Source: Saccharomonospora sp. CUA-673
Lineage (GTDB): Bacteria; Actinomycetota; Actinomycetes; Mycobacteriales; Pseudonocardiaceae
Assembly (NCBI RefSeq): GCF_001942305.1
Contig: NZ_MKKE01000017.1
Span: 1-64,000 of the forward strand
Length of the DNA: 64,000 nt
Reading direction: 5' to 3'
Part shown: positions 58,659 to 64,000 of the stretch, in pieces
How the letters are laid out: every line of letters starts with the position of its first letter
How positions within the stretch are numbered: the first letter of the stretch is position 1
The notes under the pieces: model-generated
Databases searched by the model: none
The model's input: the letters and a program-made list of their open reading frames with translations, nothing else
What the model was told of the DNA's origin: nothing
Translations under genes and position numbers: made by a program

Positions 58659-60218
58659 ATGAGCGGCACGAGCGCACCGGCAGCACGGACCGGCGCCAAG
58701 CAGTGGTGGGGTCTTGCGGTCCTGGTGATCCCCTCCACCCTGCTGTTCATGATGCTGACGATCCTGTTCCTGGCGGCACCAAACTTGGCCACCGACCTGA
58801 ACCCGTCGAGCGCGGAGCTGCTGTGGATTCTCGACATCTACGGCTTCGTGATGGCCGGGTTCCTGGTCGCAATGGGCGTGCTCGGAGACCGGGTGGGCAA
58901 ACGCCGCCTGATGGTGATCGGCGCGGTCTTGTTCGCAGTCGTCTCCATCGCGGCCGCGCTGACGACCGAGCCGTCGCTGATGATCGTCTGGCGCGCAATC
59001 CTGGGTCTGGCCGGCGCGATGATGTTGCCCGCAACGCTCGGGTTGATCTTCGTGCTGTTCTCCGACGCGAAACAGCGCGGCGTGGCTATCGGGATATGGG
59101 CCGGCGGCATTTCAGCTGGTGTCGCGCTCGGCCCGTTGCTCAGCGGCCTGCTGCTGGAGGCGTATGGATGGGAGGCCACGTTCCTGGTGGCCGTCCCGAT
59201 CATGGCCCTGGTGGTCATCGGTGCGCCACTCCTCGTGCCCGAGCACCGCGACCCCACGGCGCGGTTTGACCTCTTCAGCGCACTGCTGTTGGTGGCGTCC
59301 TTGCTGGCGATCATCTACGGCATCAAACGGTTCGCCACACAGCAACCGGCGGGCCTCTCGATCGCACTACTGGTGGTTGGTGCACTGATCGGCCTGTGGT
59401 TCGTGATCAGGCAGCTGCGCGCGAAGCAACCGCTGCTGGACGTGCGCCTGTTCCGCAACAAGACGGTCAGCGGGGCTCTCGCAGTCTTCCTGCTCTCCGC
59501 GGCCGCCCTGGGTGGTGTTTACCAGCTGTTCGCACAGTACCTCCAGCAGGTACAAGGCCTGTCACCCTTGCAGGCCGGGTTCGCGATTCTGCCGGCAGCA
59601 GCGGTACTGATCGTGATTTCCACCCTCTCTCCGGTGTTCGCGCGGAAGTTCCGGCCCGGGAATGTGATCGCGATCGGCCTGCTTACCCAGGTCGTCGGCT
59701 ACGTCCTGTTCACCCAGCTCGACGCTGGGACGGGTCTGGCACTGGTGATTGCCAGTTTCGTCATCACCTATCCCGGTGTGGCGCCGTCGATGGCCTTGAC
59801 CACCGATTTGGTGGTGAGTTCGGTCCCGCCGGAGAAGGCTGGTGGCGCCTCAGGTCTGGCGACCACGGTGAACGATCTCGGCATTTCCCTCGGCGTCGCG
59901 CTGATCGGCAGTGTCGGCGTGGTTGCCTACCGAAATCAGATTTCGGGAACGCTCCCGGACGGGCTGCCCGCTGATGCCGCGGCTGCGGCCGCTAACAGCA
60001 TCGATGGCGCGCTGGTCTCGGCTAGGGAGGTGCCGGGAGCGCTCGGTGAACAATTGGTGACTGCGGCCCAGGAGGCGTTCACCGGCGGGCTGAACACGGC
60101 CGCAATCGTATCTGCCGTCGTGGCCGGCATCGCCGCGATCATCGCCGCAACCCGTCTGCGCCACGTCCGCCCCACCGGCGAGGCGCAGCAGGCCGCCGAC
60201 GAAATGGCCAACCTTTGA
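58659..60218 (+). CDS. DHA2-family MFS drug exporter (14 TM, EmrB/QacA type)
   Basis: 519 residues, about 14 membrane segments. Motif A GVLGDRVGKRRLMVIGAV; motif C in TM5 GGISAGVALGPLLSGLLLE, marking it as an exporter. An upstream ATG at 58622 with a strong GAGAGGAG site would be in frame if the G8 run at about 58648 were G7, so the real start may be 58622. TetR-controlled by position; substrate probably cationic or hydrophobic biocides. Confidence 0.88.
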   Translation: MSGTSAPAARTGAKQWWGLAVLVIPSTLLFMMLTILFLAAPNLATDLNPSSAELLWILDIYGFVMAGFLVAMGVLGDRVGKRRLMVIGAVLFAVVSIAAALTTEPSLMIVWRAILGLAGAMMLPATLGLIFVLFSDAKQRGVAIGIWAGGISAGVALGPLLSGLLLEAYGWEATFLVAVPIMALVVIGAPLLVPEHRDPTARFDLFSALLLVASLLAIIYGIKRFATQQPAGLSIALLVVGALIGLWFVIRQLRAKQPLLDVRLFRNKTVSGALAVFLLSAAALGGVYQLFAQYLQQVQGLSPLQAGFAILPAAAVLIVISTLSPVFARKFRPGNVIAIGLLTQVVGYVLFTQLDAGTGLALVIASFVITYPGVAPSMALTTDLVVSSVPPEKAGGASGLATTVNDLGISLGVALIGSVGVVAYRNQISGTLPDGLPADAAAAAANSIDGALVSAREVPGALGEQLVTAAQEAFTGGLNTAAIVSAVVAGIAAIIAATRLRHVRPTGEAQQAADEMANL

Positions 60219-60241
60219 CCTATACCCCCTAGGGGTATAAT
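60215..60241 (+). promoter_or_regulatory. Promoter overlapped by a CsoR-type operator
   Basis: TTGACC (-35, 60215-60220) and TATAAT (-10, 60236-60241), 15-bp spacing. Between them is a dyad with 8-bp arms TATACCCC and GGGGTATA around CTA (60221-60239), the C/G-tract dyad typical of CsoR copper repressors. Confidence 0.75.
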
Positions 60242-60278
60242 CTTGCCCAAGTAGTACACGAGTGAAGGAGTTTCAATC

Positions 60279-60488
60279 ATGAGTACGACCGAGTACCAGG
60301 TGAGCGGCATGAGCTGCGGGCACTGCGAGATCGCCATCCGCGCCGAGGTCTCCGAGATCCCCGGCGTCACGGGCGTCGAGGTCAGCGCGACCACCGGCCG
60401 CCTGGCTGTGACCGCCGACAATCCGGTCGACGACGCCGCGGTCCTCGCGGCGGTCGACGAGGCCGGATACACCGCTGTCAGGAGCTGA
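60279..60488 (+). CDS. copZ: Copper chaperone CopZ
   Basis: 69 residues, a single HMA domain with GMSCGHCEIAIRAEV and the end AGYTAVRS. GTGAAGGAG lies upstream of ATG. First gene of the operon with a secreted copper protein and CopA, transcribed from the CsoR-type promoter. Confidence 0.9.
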   Translation: MSTTEYQVSGMSCGHCEIAIRAEVSEIPGVTGVEVSATTGRLAVTADNPVDDAAVLAAVDEAGYTAVRS

Positions 60489-60489
60489 G

Positions 60490-61492
60490 ATGAAGGCACC
60501 TGCACGGCTGGGCCTGTACGGGCTGGTCCTCGTGGCCGTGTTCGCCGTGGCTGGATTCACGGCGAACACGGTCATCCCCGCGGAGACCGTGCAGAGCTGG
60601 GCAGAAGACACCGCACAGAACACCCACCACGACGAAGGAGACACCATGGACGCCGCCGGGCACGAGGGCGGCCACACAGGCGAAACGGCCCCCCTCGGCC
60701 TGGGCATCGCGCAGGACGGTCACCAGCTCACCGCCGTGACCGCCCCCACCGACACCAGTACCGAGGGAAGCCTGTCGCTGACGATCACCGGCCCGGACGG
60801 GAGCCCGGTGACCGACTTCGAGCTGGAGCACGAAAAGGAACTGCATCTGATTACCGTTCGCGCCGACGGCCAGCACTTTCGCCATGTCCATCCCGAGATG
60901 AACGACAACGGCGCCTGGACGATCCCCTGGCAGTGGGAGGCGGCCGGGTCCTACCGGATCTTCGCGGACTTCGTTCCCGCGGACGCCGGTGAAGGCCTGA
61001 CCTTGTCGACCTCGGTGCAGGTAGGTGGCGACTACGAGCCCGCACCGGCCACCGAGGAGGTCACCACGGCCACCGTCGATGGGTTCGACGTCAGCGTGGA
61101 GGGCGATCTCACTGCGGGCGAGGCCACGCAGCTGACCATGACCATCACCCGGGCCGGGGAACCAGTCACCGAGCTGGAACCCTACCTGGGCGCCTTCGGA
61201 CACCTCGTCGCGCTGCGAGACGGGGACCTCGCCTATCTGCACGTCCACCCCCACGGGGACGAGCCGCAGGCCGGCCAGACGTCTGGTCCACAGATCGTGT
61301 TCGAGGCCACCGCACCCACCGAGGGCCGCTACCTGCTCTACCTGGACTTCCAGGTTGACGGCAAGGTCCACACCGCCCCGCTGGTGATCGATACGGCCAC
61401 CGGCTCGGACGAGAGCGACGGCGGGCACTCCGATGGTGGGGGTCCCGGTCAGGAGCCGGGCACGGGTGGCGAGCAGCAGGAAGGAGAAGGCC

Positions 61493-61503
<11 letters not shown>
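60490..61503 (+). CDS. Secreted or membrane-anchored copper-binding protein, His/Asp-rich
   Basis: 337 residues. One N-terminal membrane segment ([17 protein letters not shown]), no lipobox. The ectodomain has two Ig-like beta repeats, each with a His motif: [19 protein letters not shown] and [22 protein letters not shown]. The C-terminus is Gly/His-rich (ending EGEGHDH). Such proteins are common between copZ and copA in actinobacterial islands and probably bind extracytoplasmic copper. It starts one base after the copZ stop and its end overlaps the CopA start by 11 nt. Confidence 0.8.
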
Positions 61504-63817
<2,314 letters not shown>

Positions 63818-63858
63818 CCCATCCATCTGTCATCACCCAATGAGAAAGGACACACCTG

Positions 63859-64000
63859 ATGACTGCACATGAGAACCTCAACCTCGCTGACACCTCGGGC
63901 TCCGCGGGAGGAAGCTGCTGCGGCCACGCGCCCAGCACCGACTCCGACGCGCAGGTCCCTGCCGCAGACATGGCCGAGTGCCCGGTCATGGTCGGCACCC
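63859..64000 (+). CDS. Probable YHS-domain metal protein, 5' part
   Basis: 47 residues before the window edge. It carries a GGSCCGHAP Cys motif and begins AECPVMVGT, the usual start of YHS domains that accompany copper ATPases. GAGAAAGGA lies about 9 nt upstream of ATG. It follows copA by 41 nt in the same operon; the function is inferred from context. Confidence 0.6.
   Translation, partial: MTAHENLNLADTSGSAGGSCCGHAPSTDSDAQVPAADMAECPVMVGT

Overview
The window is high-GC actinobacterial DNA. The start carries a 13E12-type (DUF222/HNH) endonuclease end, paired acyl-CoA dehydrogenases, a FadH-type dienoyl-CoA reductase and a desaturase-reductase fusion. This content suggests a Mycobacteriales/Nocardiaceae-like organism (Gordonia, Rhodococcus, Dietzia or similar); the genus is an inference. 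Many genes are broken by single-base deletions, often in G or C runs, and read cleanly once one base is restored. I treat these as probable assembly errors, annotate each gene over its full span and note each break.

Region 1 (1-9.2 kb) is chromosomal metabolism: two acyl-CoA dehydrogenases and an acetyltransferase in one minus-strand operon, a coupled pair of membrane proteins, a quinone oxidoreductase, another acetyltransferase and FadH. Region 2 (9.6-14.4 kb) holds an AroD-AroE fusion that lacks catalytic residues, a flavin dehydrogenase-like protein, an MFS transporter and a ChrB-like protein.

Region 3 (14.6-37.1 kb) is the main discovery: a hybrid NRPS-PKS cluster with yersiniabactin-like logic. 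It encodes CP-Cy-A-PCP, KS-AT-KR-ACP-Cy-TE, an Opp/Nik-type importer (Tat lipoprotein, two permeases, fused double ATPase), two methyltransferases, a PCP-Cy*-PCP protein, then a divergent thioredoxin-reductase-like enzyme, a saccharopine-dehydrogenase-like protein and a third methyltransferase. Near-identical palindromes (core AACGATT.TCGTT) precede the first NRPS gene and sit in the divergent promoter. They resemble actinobacterial Zur boxes and not IdeR boxes, so I propose a zinc-regulated thiazoline-type metallophore (zincophore) that is made and re-imported by this locus.

Region 4 (37.1-40.9 kb) has a fatty-acid desaturase fused to its own ferredoxin reductase, a PucR-type regulator, 21-bp repeats, a strong terminator and a possible tRNA 3' remnant that may mark the edge of an island. 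Region 5 (40.9-44.3 kb) contains a remnant of a Qat anti-phage system (3' part of qatC plus intact qatD). An IS3-family element joins it to a truncated Crp/Fnr gene.

Region 6 (44.4-64 kb) is a mobile metal-resistance island: an HMA protein and P-type ATPase behind an FNR-type box, a cupin, a quinone reductase, RidA, a SemiSWEET protein, a Cys-rich Csp-like protein, CueP, a CopRS-like two-component system with CopR-type direct repeats upstream of two target genes, a DUF305 lipoprotein, a zinc CDF exporter with a CzrA-like ArsR repressor, a TetR/oxidoreductase/DHA2 exporter set, and copZ-secreted copper protein-copA behind a CsoR-type operator. The last gene, a probable YHS-domain protein, runs off the end.
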